This document shows, one piece after another, positions 1 through 8,599 of a stretch of DNA of 64,000 nucleotides. Positions within the stretch are counted from its first letter, which is position 1. Each line of letters starts with the position of its first letter. The stretch is from Anaerolinea sp. (GTDB taxonomy: Bacteria > Chloroflexota > Anaerolineae > Anaerolineales > Villigracilaceae). The stretch covers positions 37,175-101,174 of the forward strand of contig DYID01000014.1 of the NCBI GenBank assembly GCA_020723805.1, written 5' to 3'. Position numbers and translations under genes: made by a program. The notes under the pieces are model-generated. The model made no database searches. It had not been told where the DNA came from and was given only the letters and a program-made list of their open reading frames with translations.

Positions 1-69
1 TGGGTGAGGCTCCGCAGGCGGAGAGAAGTAAGGCGGCAAAGAGCAGGAACGCAAGGAGTTTGAGTTTCA
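1..69 (-). CDS. Lipoprotein, N-terminal fragment cut by the window edge
   Basis: Only the first 23 codons are present, read leftward from an ATG at 69. They encode a short basic start, a run of Leu/Ala/Phe and a lipobox (LLSACG), so the product should be a lipid-anchored exported protein. The next gene upstream, on the same strand, is also a lipoprotein and ends 11 bases away, so the two are probably cotranscribed. The function cannot be read because the mature part lies outside the window. Confidence 0.7.
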
Positions 70-80
70 TGGCTGTCTCT

Positions 81-833
81 TTATTTGCAACTGGGACCTT
101 TTTCTTTGACTTCGATATAGACAGAGAGGATGGTGCCAAAGTAATAACCGTTGTCGGTGCGCATTCTCCAGTGTCCTTCGTATTTGCCGGGCGCGCAGGG
201 GGCGGTCAGGTTGACGCCGATGTCCTTGACGGAGCCGCCGGGGACGAAGTCGCTGCTCTTTTTGAATTCGAAGTTGTAGGGGTCGAGGTTGGGGGTGCTG
301 CCGCCGATATAGACGAGCGCATATCCCTCATCCCAGGTGCAGGTGCCGGTGTTGCGGACTCTCCAGATTTTTTGAAAGTCTTCCCCGCCTTTGAGAACGG
401 TCCCGTCGGGGATGGTGATGTCGGCTTCAAAGGCGCTGTTGTTGCAGGCATCGCCCAGCGCCTGCGTGGCGGCGGGAGCCGCCGGCGACGCCAGTTGGGT
501 AAAGGCTGGCAGGGGGGTGATGATGGAACCGGGCGTGGTGTTGAAGGAGATCGTCGGCAAAGGAGTGACGCCGCTGGTATCCAGCGTGGGCAGGGCAAAG
601 GTGGGCAGAGACTGAGGGGTGTTGGTGGGGGCGGGGGTATTGGTGGGTACAGCGAGCGCGGTCTGGGTGAATTGGGCGGAGAATTGAGCAATGGTGGTAC
701 CGACAATCGCCGTGTTGATGGCGTTGATGTCCACCGTGGGGGTGGGTTCTGCGCCGAGATTGCAGGATGTGAGAATGAGTGCGGCGGTCAGCAATGTGAG
801 CAGGGTCAGCCGCGGGGATTTGCGAAAGAACAT
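81..833 (-). CDS. NBR1-type Ig-like domain lipoprotein
   Basis: This is a 250-residue lipoprotein. A signal peptide with lipobox (LILTSC) is followed by a long Thr/Pro/Ala-rich linker, then a C-terminal beta domain with the pattern DITIPDGT, WRVRNTGTCTW and GHWRMRTDNG. That pattern is typical of the NBR1/Ig-like domain seen in many Anaerolineae surface lipoproteins. The ATG at 833 is preferred over the one at 848 because GGAGG lies 8 bases before it. A paralogous domain is encoded in the gene at 1016-2362. The role is probably surface binding, but the partner is unknown. Confidence 0.8.
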   Translation of the reverse strand: MFFRKSPRLTLLTLLTAALILTSCNLGAEPTPTVDINAINTAIVGTTIAQFSAQFTQTALAVPTNTPAPTNTPQSLPTFALPTLDTSGVTPLPTISFNTTPGSIITPLPAFTQLASPAAPAATQALGDACNNSAFEADITIPDGTVLKGGEDFQKIWRVRNTGTCTWDEGYALVYIGGSTPNLDPYNFEFKKSSDFVPGGSVKDIGVNLTAPCAPGKYEGHWRMRTDNGYYFGTILSVYIEVKEKGPSCK

Positions 834-1015
834 AAGAGTTGCCTCCATTCAAAGATTGGACAATTTTGTACGAATGGGGAACGGCGGTTTATGCGCGTTC
901 CCCATCTCATTATACTGCAAGGCGTTCAGGCGCTTTGAAAGTCATTGGAAGGGCGTCTAACGCCGCTCTCCGTGCGCCAGAGAGCGCTTTCTACGCTCTC
1001 TAAAAGGGATGCCTG

Positions 1016-2362
1016 CTATGGTCCTCCCGGTGTATTGGTGGGCGTTTCAGTGGGGGTTTCGGTGGGTGTGTCGGTGGCGGTCGGTGTCGGCGTGAAAGAT
1101 GCCGTCGGTGTGAGGGTGGGAGTGAAGGTGACGGTGGGGGTGAAGGTCACAGTGGGGGTGAGGGTTTGGGTGGGCGTGGCAGTGACCGTCGGGGAAAGAG
1201 TCGCGGTGGGGGTGGAGGTGGGAGGCTGGGCGCTCAAGCGGGCAATCCGCGGCGTGACCCACAGTCCGTAGTCCTCGTGCGAAGAGCCGTTGGCGAGGAT
1301 GGTCAGGACGAATTTGACCTTTTGCCCGTTCAGGAAACTCAGGTCAATGTCAATCGGGTAGTATTTTCCTTCATACACTTCGTTCCACTGTCCCAGCGGC
1401 TGAAGCGGGTCTTTGCCGATCTGGTATTCGAGTTTGAAGATCATGTTGCAGTCGTTGGCTTTGTTCAAACAGCCAATCAGCGCCTGGAAGCGGTCTCCCG
1501 ATTGGATGGTGATGGCGGAGTATTTGCCCGTGATGTAGCCGTTGTTGACCATTTGCGGGTGGGTGAGCAGACCAATGCCGCGCACCTTGCCGTCTTCCAT
1601 TTGCGGGGCGTCGAGGCGGACGGCGAAGCCATCCGGCGAACCTTGGGTGCCGGGGCAGGGCAGTTCTTTGTCTTTGGTGCGCCAAACGGCGTCGCACAGG
1701 TTGGTCGCAAAGTCATAGCCGGTGACAACGTAGCCGCCGACCTTCACGTCCACGTAGATGGTGGCTTCGCCGCTGGAGCCAAAGCCGAACAGGACGCCGG
1801 AGGCATTGCGGAGTTTCCATTCGCCGCGGTAGCGGCCTTCCTTGTTGGGGGCGGTCAACGGGATGGAGACATCCACGCTTCTGCCCGGACCGACGCTTGC
1901 CGGCAAAGAAACGGCATTTTTCGCCCCGAATTTTTCTCCACTGACGAAGACCAAGTCATAATCGGTGGTCCAGGTGCAGGTGCCGATGTTTTTGATGCGC
2001 CAGGTTTTGGTGAAAGTCTGCCCGCGTCCGACGGTGGAGCCGTCGGGGTAGGTCACGTCGGTGACGAACGCCGCCGCGTCGCATTTGGTCACGACGACCG
2101 TTTGCAGAGGCGGCACCGGCGTGAAGGTGGGGAAGGGCGTAGGGCTGGCGATGGGCAGGAGCAGGGTGGGTGTGGGGGTGGGACCTGCCGTTTGGGTGGC
2201 AACCGCCTGCGTGGACATGGCGTTGAGCGTTTGAGCGGCGGCGGTGTATAAAGTGTCTACCGACGAGGGCGGGGTGGATACGGGGGTAAGCAAACTGCAC
2301 GCCAGCGTAAAGAGCAGCGCTGCCGTCAGGATGGATAGAATGCGAAAGCGGTTAAATACCAT
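1016..2362 (-). CDS. NBR1-type Ig-like lipoprotein with Thr/Pro-repeat tail
   Basis: This is a 448-residue exported lipoprotein with signal peptide and lipobox (LLFTLACS). A Thr/Pro linker leads into an NBR1-like Ig domain ([27 protein letters not shown]) and then a second beta-rich region of about 200 residues with no recognised family. The C terminus is low complexity, repeating units like TPTVTFTP, and looks like a wall-spanning or flexible stalk. The start at 2362 has GGAGG five bases upstream; an in-frame start 69 bases earlier has no such site. It is probably a paralogue of the neighbour at 81-833. The ligand is unknown. Confidence 0.8.
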   Translation of the reverse strand: MVFNRFRILSILTAALLFTLACSLLTPVSTPPSSVDTLYTAAAQTLNAMSTQAVATQTAGPTPTPTLLLPIASPTPFPTFTPVPPLQTVVVTKCDAAAFVTDVTYPDGSTVGRGQTFTKTWRIKNIGTCTWTTDYDLVFVSGEKFGAKNAVSLPASVGPGRSVDVSIPLTAPNKEGRYRGEWKLRNASGVLFGFGSSGEATIYVDVKVGGYVVTGYDFATNLCDAVWRTKDKELPCPGTQGSPDGFAVRLDAPQMEDGKVRGIGLLTHPQMVNNGYITGKYSAITIQSGDRFQALIGCLNKANDCNMIFKLEYQIGKDPLQPLGQWNEVYEGKYYPIDIDLSFLNGQKVKFVLTILANGSSHEDYGLWVTPRIARLSAQPPTSTPTATLSPTVTATPTQTLTPTVTFTPTVTFTPTLTPTASFTPTPTATDTPTETPTETPTNTPGGP

Positions 2363-2427
2363 GCGAGCCTCCGATGAGATTAGACCATGCCTAAAGACGT
2401 TTGGGGAGGCTGCCGGGTTCCAGCGTT

Positions 2428-2805
2428 TCAATCCATATCTTGGCGCAGGTCGCCGATGTCCACGGTGTGCAGGCGTTCGGGTTGTTCGAGCAGAACGTCC
2501 ACCAGGTTGATGGGCAGGTCGCTCATGAGCGGCGCGAGAGGAACGGAGGCGGGGACGGTGATTTTGGCGGGTCGCGGCGGAGGCTGGAGGCGGGGTTTGA
2601 GTTCATCTTCGGCGCGGCGGCGGATGATGCGGGGGTCGTCAGAGAGGTAGCCCACATACGCTCCCATCACGGAATAGACCTCGCGCTTGGGAGTCACCCA
2701 GCCAATCCATTCGCCGCTGCGGTTGAAGAGATGAGGAAAGATGAGGAAGGCTTCTGCCTCCCCGTTGGAGGTGTAGATGGGAATGATGCGCCGTTGGTTT
2801 GGCAT
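2428..2805 (-). CDS. Conserved hypothetical protein, possible 4-fold beta-flower fold
   Basis: This is a 125-residue soluble protein with no signal peptide or membrane segment. The N-terminal half has short beta-type repeats (IYTSNGEAEAFL, GEWIGWVT, VYSVMGAYVGYLSDDPRII) resembling the repeat style of the 4-fold beta-flower domain. The C-terminal half is Pro-rich and acidic. A GGGG-type ribosome site precedes the ATG. It is last in a minus-strand run with the GtrA-like and epimerase genes. The fold suggestion is tentative and no function is proposed. Confidence 0.6.
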   Translation of the reverse strand: MPNQRRIIPIYTSNGEAEAFLIFPHLFNRSGEWIGWVTPKREVYSVMGAYVGYLSDDPRIIRRRAEDELKPRLQPPPRPAKITVPASVPLAPLMSDLPINLVDVLLEQPERLHTVDIGDLRQDMD

Positions 2806-2823
2806 CTTCAGCCCCTTTCGTTC

Positions 2824-3276
2824 TCAGTCAATGTCGTTGTAAGTCCAATAACGGTTGACGAAGAAATTCCACAGCATGACAACGCCGATGGCAAAGAGGA
2901 GCGTGGCGTTTTTTGCCAGCGCGTCGGCGGCATCGTAGGAAATGTGCGCCAGGCTTTCGAACAGTTTTGCCAGAGGCGGTTCGAGGTATTTGAGAATGGG
3001 AATGCGGATGCCGATGCCGATGGCGTTGACGACAAAAAACATCCCCAGTTGGCGGTGAAGGGGTTTGGAGCGCGAGTCGGGGTACGTCCAATAGCGGTTG
3101 CCGATGAAGTTATTGATCACCGCGCAGACGAATGAGATGCTCCCGCCCAGCACGAGGGGCAGGTGAAAGACCTGGGTCATCAGGTTCATCACGCCGATGT
3201 CCACTGCCGAGCCGATGGCGCCAACGACGGCGAATTTGACGAAGCGGATGTGTTCGCGTTTGTCCAGCACGATCAT
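2824..3276 (-). CDS. GtrA-like membrane protein
   Basis: This 150-residue integral membrane protein has about four hydrophobic segments and the GtrA signature near the start ([20 protein letters not shown]) and after it ([11 protein letters not shown]). The family is thought to help move polyprenyl-linked sugars across the membrane for O-antigen or wall-polymer glycosylation. Its ATG overlaps the stop of the upstream sugar-nucleotide epimerase gene by four bases (ATGA), which indicates translational coupling and a shared job in surface sugar synthesis. Confidence 0.88.
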   Translation of the reverse strand: MIVLDKREHIRFVKFAVVGAIGSAVDIGVMNLMTQVFHLPLVLGGSISFVCAVINNFIGNRYWTYPDSRSKPLHRQLGMFFVVNAIGIGIRIPILKYLEPPLAKLFESLAHISYDAADALAKNATLLFAIGVVMLWNFFVNRYWTYNDID

Positions 3277-4232
3277 ACGAGCCCCAGTTTTTCCTTGAAG
3301 TAGGGAATGGTGCGGCGGATGCCTTCCTCGAGGCTGACCTTCGGTTCCCAGTGCAGGATTTGGCGGGCGCGGCTGATATCCGGCTGACGCTGCTGCGGGT
3401 CGCGGACGCTGCGCGCATCGCGGACGAAGGTGATGCCGGCGCGGTTGCCCACAATGCGGTTGATGGTCTCGGCGAAGTGCAGGATGCTCATCTCATTGGG
3501 GTTGCCAATGTTGACCGGCAGGTGCTCGTTGGAGTAGAGCAGTTTGACGATGCCTTCAATCAAATCGTCCACGTAGCAGAAGGAGCGGGTCTGGCTGCCG
3601 TCGCCATAGACGGTGAGGGGCTGACCGAGCAGCGCCTGTTTGAGCAGGTTGGGGAGGGCGCGCCCGTCTTCGAGGTCCATGCGCGGACCGTAGGTGTTGA
3701 AGATGCGCACGATGCGCGTGTCCACGCCGTGATAGCGGTGATACGCCATGGTCAATGATTCGGCAAAGCGTTTGGCTTCGTCGTAGACCGCCCGCGGACC
3801 GACCGGGTCCACGTTGCCGGTGTAGTCTTCGCGCTGAGGGTGGACGAGCGGGTCGCCGTAGATTTCGCTGGTGGATGCGAGCAGGAATCTGGCGTTGTGC
3901 GCCTTTGCCACGCCCAGGCAGTTGTGTGTGCCGAGCGCGCCTGCCTTCATGGTTTGGATGGGCAGGTTGAAGTAGCCAGCCGGCGACTGAGGGTTGGGGC
4001 TGGCGGGCGAAGCGAAGTGCAGCACGGCATCCACCTTGCCTTTGACGAAGATATAGTTCGAAACGTCGTGCCGCTGGAAGGAAAAGCGCTCGTTTCCCTG
4101 CAGGTGGGCAAGGTTTTCGGGGTTGCCGGTGATGAAGTTATCCAGCCCAACGACTTCATGTCCTTCGGCAAGCAGTCGGTCGCAAAGGTGGGAGCCGAGA
4201 AAGCCAGCCGCACCGGTGATCAAGATTCTCAT
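3273..4232 (-). CDS. NAD-dependent nucleotide-sugar epimerase/decarboxylase, UDP-xylose synthase type
   Basis: This is a 319-residue short-chain dehydrogenase of the extended class. It has the NAD-binding GxxGxxG (TGAAGFLGS, residues 6-14), the catalytic Ser/Thr in [12 protein letters not shown], and the YxxxK pair (AVYDEAKR). The stretch [17 protein letters not shown] is close to UDP-glucuronate decarboxylases that make UDP-xylose; dTDP-glucose dehydratases differ there. It probably feeds sugar donors to glycosylation together with the coupled GtrA-like protein. The exact substrate is inferred. Confidence 0.85.
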   Translation of the reverse strand: MRILITGAAGFLGSHLCDRLLAEGHEVVGLDNFITGNPENLAHLQGNERFSFQRHDVSNYIFVKGKVDAVLHFASPASPNPQSPAGYFNLPIQTMKAGALGTHNCLGVAKAHNARFLLASTSEIYGDPLVHPQREDYTGNVDPVGPRAVYDEAKRFAESLTMAYHRYHGVDTRIVRIFNTYGPRMDLEDGRALPNLLKQALLGQPLTVYGDGSQTRSFCYVDDLIEGIVKLLYSNEHLPVNIGNPNEMSILHFAETINRIVGNRAGITFVRDARSVRDPQQRQPDISRARQILHWEPKVSLEEGIRRTIPYFKEKLGLV

Positions 4233-4280
4233 GGATGATTTCCTCTTTTTTTTATCCCTCGCCCCGAGGGGGAGGGGAAT

Positions 4281-5861
4281 TTACTTCCAGTCAATTCGTG
4301 TGACCAGCCCGTCGCCGGTCACCTGATACGCCTGCCCGCTGCCGCTGTCCACCAGCCAGAGGTTGCCCTGGTAGATGACGGCGATGAAGTCGCCGCTTTG
4401 CCCTTCGATTTCTGCCGGCGCCCAGACGGGAGTCTGCGGCTGGAGACCGGGCGCGTCGTTCGCAGGGAAGAGGGTCCGCCGGTTCGAGCCGTCGCGGTCC
4501 ATCACCACCAGGCGGTAACGGCTGGTCTCGCTCTGCTCCGGGAAGATGGCTTGCAGGTAGGCAATTTGATAACGCTTTTCTCCGGCGCCGGTTTGCAGGC
4601 GGGAGGAGGCGGGGTAGGCAAACATGCCGGTGTTTTGGATGATTTCCACGCCGGCGTCGTTGGCAAAGGAGACGGCGCTGATGCCGAAGAACGGCGAATC
4701 TTCTGCGCTGATGAGGCTGGGCGGCGGCGCATGATGGGTGTAGAACAACGTGTTGCCGTCTGCGCCCCAGGCGAGGGAGGGAAGCCATGCCCAGTCGCTG
4801 CGGGTGTTGTAGGGTGTGATGTCAATCAGCGGTTTGATGTATTTGCCGTCAATGTCCACCAGCCCGATGCCATCCGGACGCGCATAGGCTAGACGCCCAT
4901 CCGGCGAAAAGGAGTACACGCTGCCCCACCAGCCATACACACCGCCGCTGCTGGCATCCAGTATCCTTGCTTTTGCGCCGGTGGTGATGCTGTAACGCTG
5001 AAGGTCGTTGTTTGCCTGCCAGCCGGGCGCGGTGCTGCGCGGCTCGACGGTGGAATAGGCAATCGAGTTGGTGCCGGGAATCCACTGGGCGTAGTGAACG
5101 ACGTTGGCGATGCCGGTGCTGAACGGTTTGCCGCCGTTGGTGCGCACTGCCCAAAGGGTGTTGATTTCTTCGCCGGCGGGTTTGTTGGATTTGCGGGTAA
5201 AGACAAGATAATCGCCCTTGGGCGAGAGGAAGAAGATGCGTCCGTCCAGGTCGCCGGTGGTGACGATGGGGGTGCGGTTGGAGGTGACAGTGTCTATCAG
5301 CCAAGCGTTGCCGCCCGCCAGATAAGCGATTTTGCCGGGAATGGGCAAAGGCGCGAAAGACGCCTGTGCCCCAACCATGACGATTTCCGGCACGCTCTCT
5401 TTGAGGGTGACAACCTTGACGATGGAGCGGCTGATTTCCTCTCCGTTTTCCAGCACGATGCGGTAGGTAAGTTCCTGCAAGCCGTTCGCACCCTCCTGAA
5501 CGAGGCGGGTTTCACCTTCGGGCAGTGTCTCGTTGCGGACCATTTGCCGCTCGAAGGGGATGACCTGCTCTTCGGTTTCGAACTTTTCTTCCACGCGCGT
5601 GAGGGTGATGGAGTCGCCGTTCTTTAGCACGGTGTAGAGCGGCGGTTCCGCCTTGTCGAGGCTGCCGAGGACAATTCCCGCCGCCTGCAATGCCTGCGAG
5701 ACGGTGCTGCCGGCCGGCAGGGTGAGGGTTTGGGTTGCGCCGTCGGCGGTGAGGCGGATGGTGATGTCTTCGCCGGTGAGTTGGGGGGAGCGGCAGGCTG
5801 TCAGCGGCAGGAATGCCAGGAGAAGCAGGAGCAGGAATCGGCGGGGGGCGAAGCGGCGCAT
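4281..5861 (-). CDS. G5-domain lipoprotein with C-terminal beta-propeller
   Basis: This is a 526-residue lipoprotein (lipobox LPLTACRS). The N-terminal part (about 30-95) resembles the ubiquitin-like DUF348 module. A G5 domain follows at about 95-165 (VIPFERQMVRNETLPEGET, ending VVTLKESVPEI). The rest holds TolB/WD40-like propeller blades (GKIAYLAGGNAWLID, SPKGDYLVFTRKS, FSPDGRLAYARPDG). DUF348 and G5 modules are typical of wall-associated proteins that bind glycans, so a cell-surface role is likely. The propeller ligand is unknown. Confidence 0.82.
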   Translation of the reverse strand: MRRFAPRRFLLLLLLAFLPLTACRSPQLTGEDITIRLTADGATQTLTLPAGSTVSQALQAAGIVLGSLDKAEPPLYTVLKNGDSITLTRVEEKFETEEQVIPFERQMVRNETLPEGETRLVQEGANGLQELTYRIVLENGEEISRSIVKVVTLKESVPEIVMVGAQASFAPLPIPGKIAYLAGGNAWLIDTVTSNRTPIVTTGDLDGRIFFLSPKGDYLVFTRKSNKPAGEEINTLWAVRTNGGKPFSTGIANVVHYAQWIPGTNSIAYSTVEPRSTAPGWQANNDLQRYSITTGAKARILDASSGGVYGWWGSVYSFSPDGRLAYARPDGIGLVDIDGKYIKPLIDITPYNTRSDWAWLPSLAWGADGNTLFYTHHAPPPSLISAEDSPFFGISAVSFANDAGVEIIQNTGMFAYPASSRLQTGAGEKRYQIAYLQAIFPEQSETSRYRLVVMDRDGSNRRTLFPANDAPGLQPQTPVWAPAEIEGQSGDFIAVIYQGNLWLVDSGSGQAYQVTGDGLVTRIDWK

Positions 5862-5885
5862 TTCGTCTGGGGTATAATCCGTGCG

Positions 5886-6467
5886 CTATCGGATGCGTCC
5901 GGTCACGGTCATGATGCCGTCAGCGATGGTGATGGTCTGAATGCGCAAGCCGGTGGCGACCGGTCCCACTGCGCCGGTATATGCCTCTTGAATCATGGCA
6001 GAGATGGCTTCGGTGAGTCCTTCGGGTGCGGGAAGGGGACCGAAGTCGGCGGAGACGATTTCGATTTTCGGTTTGCCGTTTTCGTCCACGCTCACGGCAA
6101 TGACGATGCCGATGTTGGCGGTGAAGATGCCCTGCTGGGTTTTGCCGAAGACCTGCATCTGCCCGTCACGCAGATAGACTTGCGGATCGGTGATGAGCGG
6201 CTTTTTGTCCTGCTGCAGGCTGGGGTCGCTTTGCAGACGCTGTGTCAGGATGGAGGTGATTTGCGCTTCGGTGATTTGGATGGTCACTTCGCCGCTGACT
6301 GCGCCCGTCTCGAAGGCGCGGCGGATTTCATCTTCCAGACTTTTCGCCGCTTCGGTCGAGACAGGGATGACGGGTCGGTCCGAGTAATCGGGTCCGCCCA
6401 CGCTGACAGTGCAGGCGAGGGAAGCCAGCACGAGGATTGCAAGGAATAACGATAATCTCTTTTTCAT
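5886..6467 (-). CDS. Lipoprotein, LmeA/DUF2993-like
   Basis: This is a 193-residue lipoprotein. The signal peptide (LSLFLAILVLASLAC) is followed by a domain that alternates beta strands and a helix, with ITEAQITSILTQRL and a C-terminal ITIADGIMTVTGR. The pattern resembles lipid-binding DUF2993/YpmS-type domains, but the match is by eye and weak. The second ATG (6467) gives the best signal peptide start. It lies 24 bases upstream of the G5 lipoprotein on the same strand, so both probably share a transcript. Confidence 0.65.
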   Translation of the reverse strand: MKKRLSLFLAILVLASLACTVSVGGPDYSDRPVIPVSTEAAKSLEDEIRRAFETGAVSGEVTIQITEAQITSILTQRLQSDPSLQQDKKPLITDPQVYLRDGQMQVFGKTQQGIFTANIGIVIAVSVDENGKPKIEIVSADFGPLPAPEGLTEAISAMIQEAYTGAVGPVATGLRIQTITIADGIMTVTGRIR

Positions 6468-6471
6468 TTGG

Positions 6472-6580
6472 TCACTCACTTTACATTGTGGTGCGAGATT
6501 TATCTCGCGTTTTCAGGCGACATGAACCCCTTTGCGGGGACGATGTGTCGCGGCACGAATAAACTGCGTAACATCAGTTA
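6472..6580. repeat. MITE-like element upstream of scpB
   Basis: This is a non-coding block with palindromic modules: GCGAGATTTATCTCGC, then a split GCGACAT...ATGTGTCGC around CCCCTTTGCGGGG. It ends at the right in CTGCGTAACATCAGTTA, the inverse of the end found on other copies (AACTSAYSTTACGCAG). The left end is less well conserved. It lies between the divergent lipoprotein and scpB genes. Confidence 0.6.
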
Positions 6581-6618
6581 GTCGTCCAAAACAAGGGTTT
6601 AAGCGGAGCAATTATAGC

Positions 6619-7200
6619 ATGAGCGAATTTGAACAAACCGACGGTCTGAATTCTGAAACCGAATTGCCATTGGCTGTTCAACTGGAGGCAATTCTCTTTG
6701 TGGCGGCGGAGCCGGTCTCGCCCGCTCAACTGGCGACGGCGCTGGATGTGGCTCCCTCCGTCATCGAGCGCGGACTCAACGAACTGGACGCCTCGCTCCA
6801 GACCCGCGGCTTGCGCCTGCAGCGACATGCCGGGCGCGTGCAACTGACCACCGCGCCGCAACTGGCTGGACTCATCGAACGGTTTCTCGGTCTCGAAGCA
6901 ACCAGCCACCTCAGCCGCGCCGCGCTGGAGACACTGGCGATCATCGCCTATCAACAGCCGATTACGCGCCCGCAGATTGACGCCATCCGCGGCGTGAACA
7001 GTGACAGCATGTTGAAGAGTTTGTTGAACAAGGGGTTGATTCTCGAATCGGGACGCGCCGACGGTCCGGGACGCCCGATTCTCTATTCGACCACGCCGGA
7101 ATTCCTCCAGCATTTCGGTCTGAATTCGATTTTGGAACTGCCGCCGCTTGCCAAGGCGGAGGAAGAGACGGCGGAAACCGGGGAATTGCTGAAGGGCTGA
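6619..7200 (+). CDS. scpB: Segregation and condensation protein B
   Basis: The 193-residue product has the two winged-helix domains of ScpB: LEAILFVAAEPVSPAQLA at the start, then LSRAALETLAIIAYQQPITR and GRPILYSTTPEFLQHFGL, which are near-invariant in the family. ScpB binds the ScpA kleisin and regulates the SMC complex in chromosome segregation. No scpA is next to it. The ATG at 6619 is used; earlier in-frame codons run into the upstream repeat element. Confidence 0.95.
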   Translation: MSEFEQTDGLNSETELPLAVQLEAILFVAAEPVSPAQLATALDVAPSVIERGLNELDASLQTRGLRLQRHAGRVQLTTAPQLAGLIERFLGLEATSHLSRAALETLAIIAYQQPITRPQIDAIRGVNSDSMLKSLLNKGLILESGRADGPGRPILYSTTPEFLQHFGLNSILELPPLAKAEEETAETGELLKG

Positions 7201-7205
7201 GAAAG

Positions 7206-7243
7206 CAAGCGGGACAGGTCACATGCCTGTTCCGCTTGTTTGT
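7206..7243 (+). terminator. Terminator after scpB
   Basis: AAGCGGGACAGG (7207-7218) pairs with CCTGTTCCGCTT (7226-7237) around a 7-base loop, with one G-U pair, and is followed by GTTTGTT. It starts six bases after the scpB stop. Confidence 0.75.
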
Positions 7244-7366
7244 TAACTGATGTTACAGTGTTGCTCTTCAAAAACTATGCCAATCACGAAGATTCCGTAG
7301 CGCAACACATTGTCCCCGCAAGGGGGGGCGCTTTTGGGCTGCGACTTGAAAGTCGCGTTACGCATG
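7242..7366. repeat. MITE-like element, copy next to scpB terminator
   Basis: The left end reads TTAACTGATGTTACAG, which matches the family end. Inside are CGCAACACATTGTCCCCG and the palindrome GCGACTTGAAAGTCGC. The right end runs straight into the next repeat (7364-7433). Confidence 0.55.
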
Positions 7367-7433
7367 TTACGCACCGTCCCGAAGGTTTGGCTGGAAAATA
7401 GGCACAATTTGCGAGAGCCTTCGGGACGTTTCA
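7364..7433. repeat. GTCCCGAAGG long-hairpin repeat, copy 1
   Basis: GTCCCGAAGG and its inverse flank a 32-base spacer (TTTGGCTGGAAAATAGGC and following). Nearly the same sequence recurs at 49348-49437 and 57281-57369, with a truncated copy at 44800-44872. It is non-coding. Confidence 0.8.
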
Positions 7434-7474
7434 AGTGGGGAAGCAATGCTTACGGAGGAAACTGAAGTCCACTC

Positions 7475-8380
7475 TTACAGTTGCGGCAGCAGGTATTCAT
7501 AGGCGCTGAGAGCGGCTTTGGCGCCCTCGCCGACGGCAATCAGCACCTGCTCGGCGTAGTTGTTGGTCACATCGCCCGCGGCAAAGAGACCGGGGACACT
7601 GGTGCGGCAGGCGTTATCCACGATGACGCGCTCCTTATCGTCGAGTTCGACCAGCCCTTTGACCATGGCAGTGTTGGGGGCAAGCGCCTTTTCCACGAAC
7701 ATGCCGTCGGCTTCGAGTTCCTTCAGTTTTCCTGCCTTGTCTCTCAGTACCAGTTTTCGGGCGAATGTATCTCCTTTGACTTCGACGATTTCGCAGTCTT
7801 TCAGGATGTTCACATTGCCCGCCTGCTGGAGTTTATGACCCAGCGGCGTGTTCAGCAATTTGTCGCTGGCGCAGACCATGGTCACGCTGCGGGCGATGGT
7901 GGCGAGTTCGCCGGCAGAACGAAGCGCCAGGTCTTCGTCGCCGATGACGACCACCGATTTGTCAATGAACAGCGGGGCGTAGGACAGGGCGGAATAGCAC
8001 AAGCCGCGCATGGTGAATTCCTTTTCACCCGGCACTTCCATGCGCACCTGACGCGCCCCCGTGGCAAGGATGACCGCCTTCGCCTCCAGCGCCGCTCCGC
8101 CTCGCGTCGTGACGATGAAATGGTCGCCCTTCTTTTCGATCTTTTCCACCGCCTCGATGTGGCGCGCGAAGTCGAGATATTCCAGTTCGTTGCGGAACTT
8201 GTTGACGATTTCCAAGCCGCGAATGACCTGGTAATCCTCCACCCAGGGCAGGGCAAGGCGGAAGTTGGTCTTGCCGCCCAGGTCTTTCGAGATAAGCAGG
8301 ACGTTCAGCCGTTTGCGGATGGCATACACGGCGGCTGTCAGACCTGCGGGTCCGCCGCCGACGATAATCAGATCGTACAT
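7475..8380 (-). CDS. Thioredoxin-reductase-like flavoprotein lacking the CxxC pair
   Basis: This is a 301-residue pyridine nucleotide-disulphide oxidoreductase of the TrxB fold. It has an FAD-binding GGGPAG (residues 8-13), the linker ATGAR (106-110), and a C-terminal GLFAAGDVTNN. In true TrxB a CxxC sits after the linker; here the segment reads RGLCYSALSYAP with one Cys (C128). The second nucleotide motif is also unusual (VVVIGDEDLA instead of GxGxxA). It therefore resembles TrxR-like ferredoxin/NADP or regulatory flavoproteins more than thioredoxin reductase. The fold call is firm; the reaction is unknown. Confidence 0.8.
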   Translation of the reverse strand: MYDLIIVGGGPAGLTAAVYAIRKRLNVLLISKDLGGKTNFRLALPWVEDYQVIRGLEIVNKFRNELEYLDFARHIEAVEKIEKKGDHFIVTTRGGAALEAKAVILATGARQVRMEVPGEKEFTMRGLCYSALSYAPLFIDKSVVVIGDEDLALRSAGELATIARSVTMVCASDKLLNTPLGHKLQQAGNVNILKDCEIVEVKGDTFARKLVLRDKAGKLKELEADGMFVEKALAPNTAMVKGLVELDDKERVIVDNACRTSVPGLFAAGDVTNNYAEQVLIAVGEGAKAALSAYEYLLPQL

Positions 8381-8421
8381 CGCTACTCCTTTCCTAACTT
8401 GGACAAGCCGAAAGAGCCTTA

Positions 8422-8490
8422 ACCACAGAGCGCACGGTGCGCACAGAGTTTTTTATAGTTTTTCTCCGTGTTCTTTGTGACCTCTGTGGT
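8422..8490. repeat. Inverted repeat with ACCACAGAG ends
   Basis: ACCACAGAG at the left pairs with CTCTGTGGT at the right, enclosing a GCGCAC...GTGCGC hairpin and a T-rich middle. It resembles a dispersed intergenic repeat found in many environmental bacteria. It is non-coding and lies in the gap between malic enzyme and the flavoprotein. Confidence 0.6.
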
Positions 8491-8502
8491 AAAAAAAAGA
8501 AC

Positions 8503-8598
8503 TTAACTCACTCACCCTACGCGGTGGCGCGAGATTTATCTCGCGTTTTCGGGCGACATAAATGTCGCGCTACAAGAAAACTGCGTAAGGTGAGTTAA
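8503..8598. repeat. MITE-like element with good terminal inverted repeats
   Basis: TTAACTCACTCACCCTACGC at the left is matched by CTGCGTAAGGTGAGTTAA at the right. Inside are the palindromes GCGAGATTTATCTCGC and GCGACATAAATGTCGC. There is no coding capacity. The element abuts the stop codon of the malic enzyme gene. Confidence 0.75.
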
Positions 8599-8599
8599 C

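Noticed and set aside
1166..2251. Long plus-strand reading frame opposite the lipoprotein gene
   Set aside because: It is the antisense of a Thr/Pro-rich lipoprotein. The product is low complexity with no family motif or ribosome site; the minus-strand gene explains the region.
7481..8422. Plus-strand frame opposite the flavoprotein
   Set aside because: The minus-strand frame has clear FAD motifs. The plus frame is rich in His/Arg/Gly as expected of an antisense GC-rich frame.
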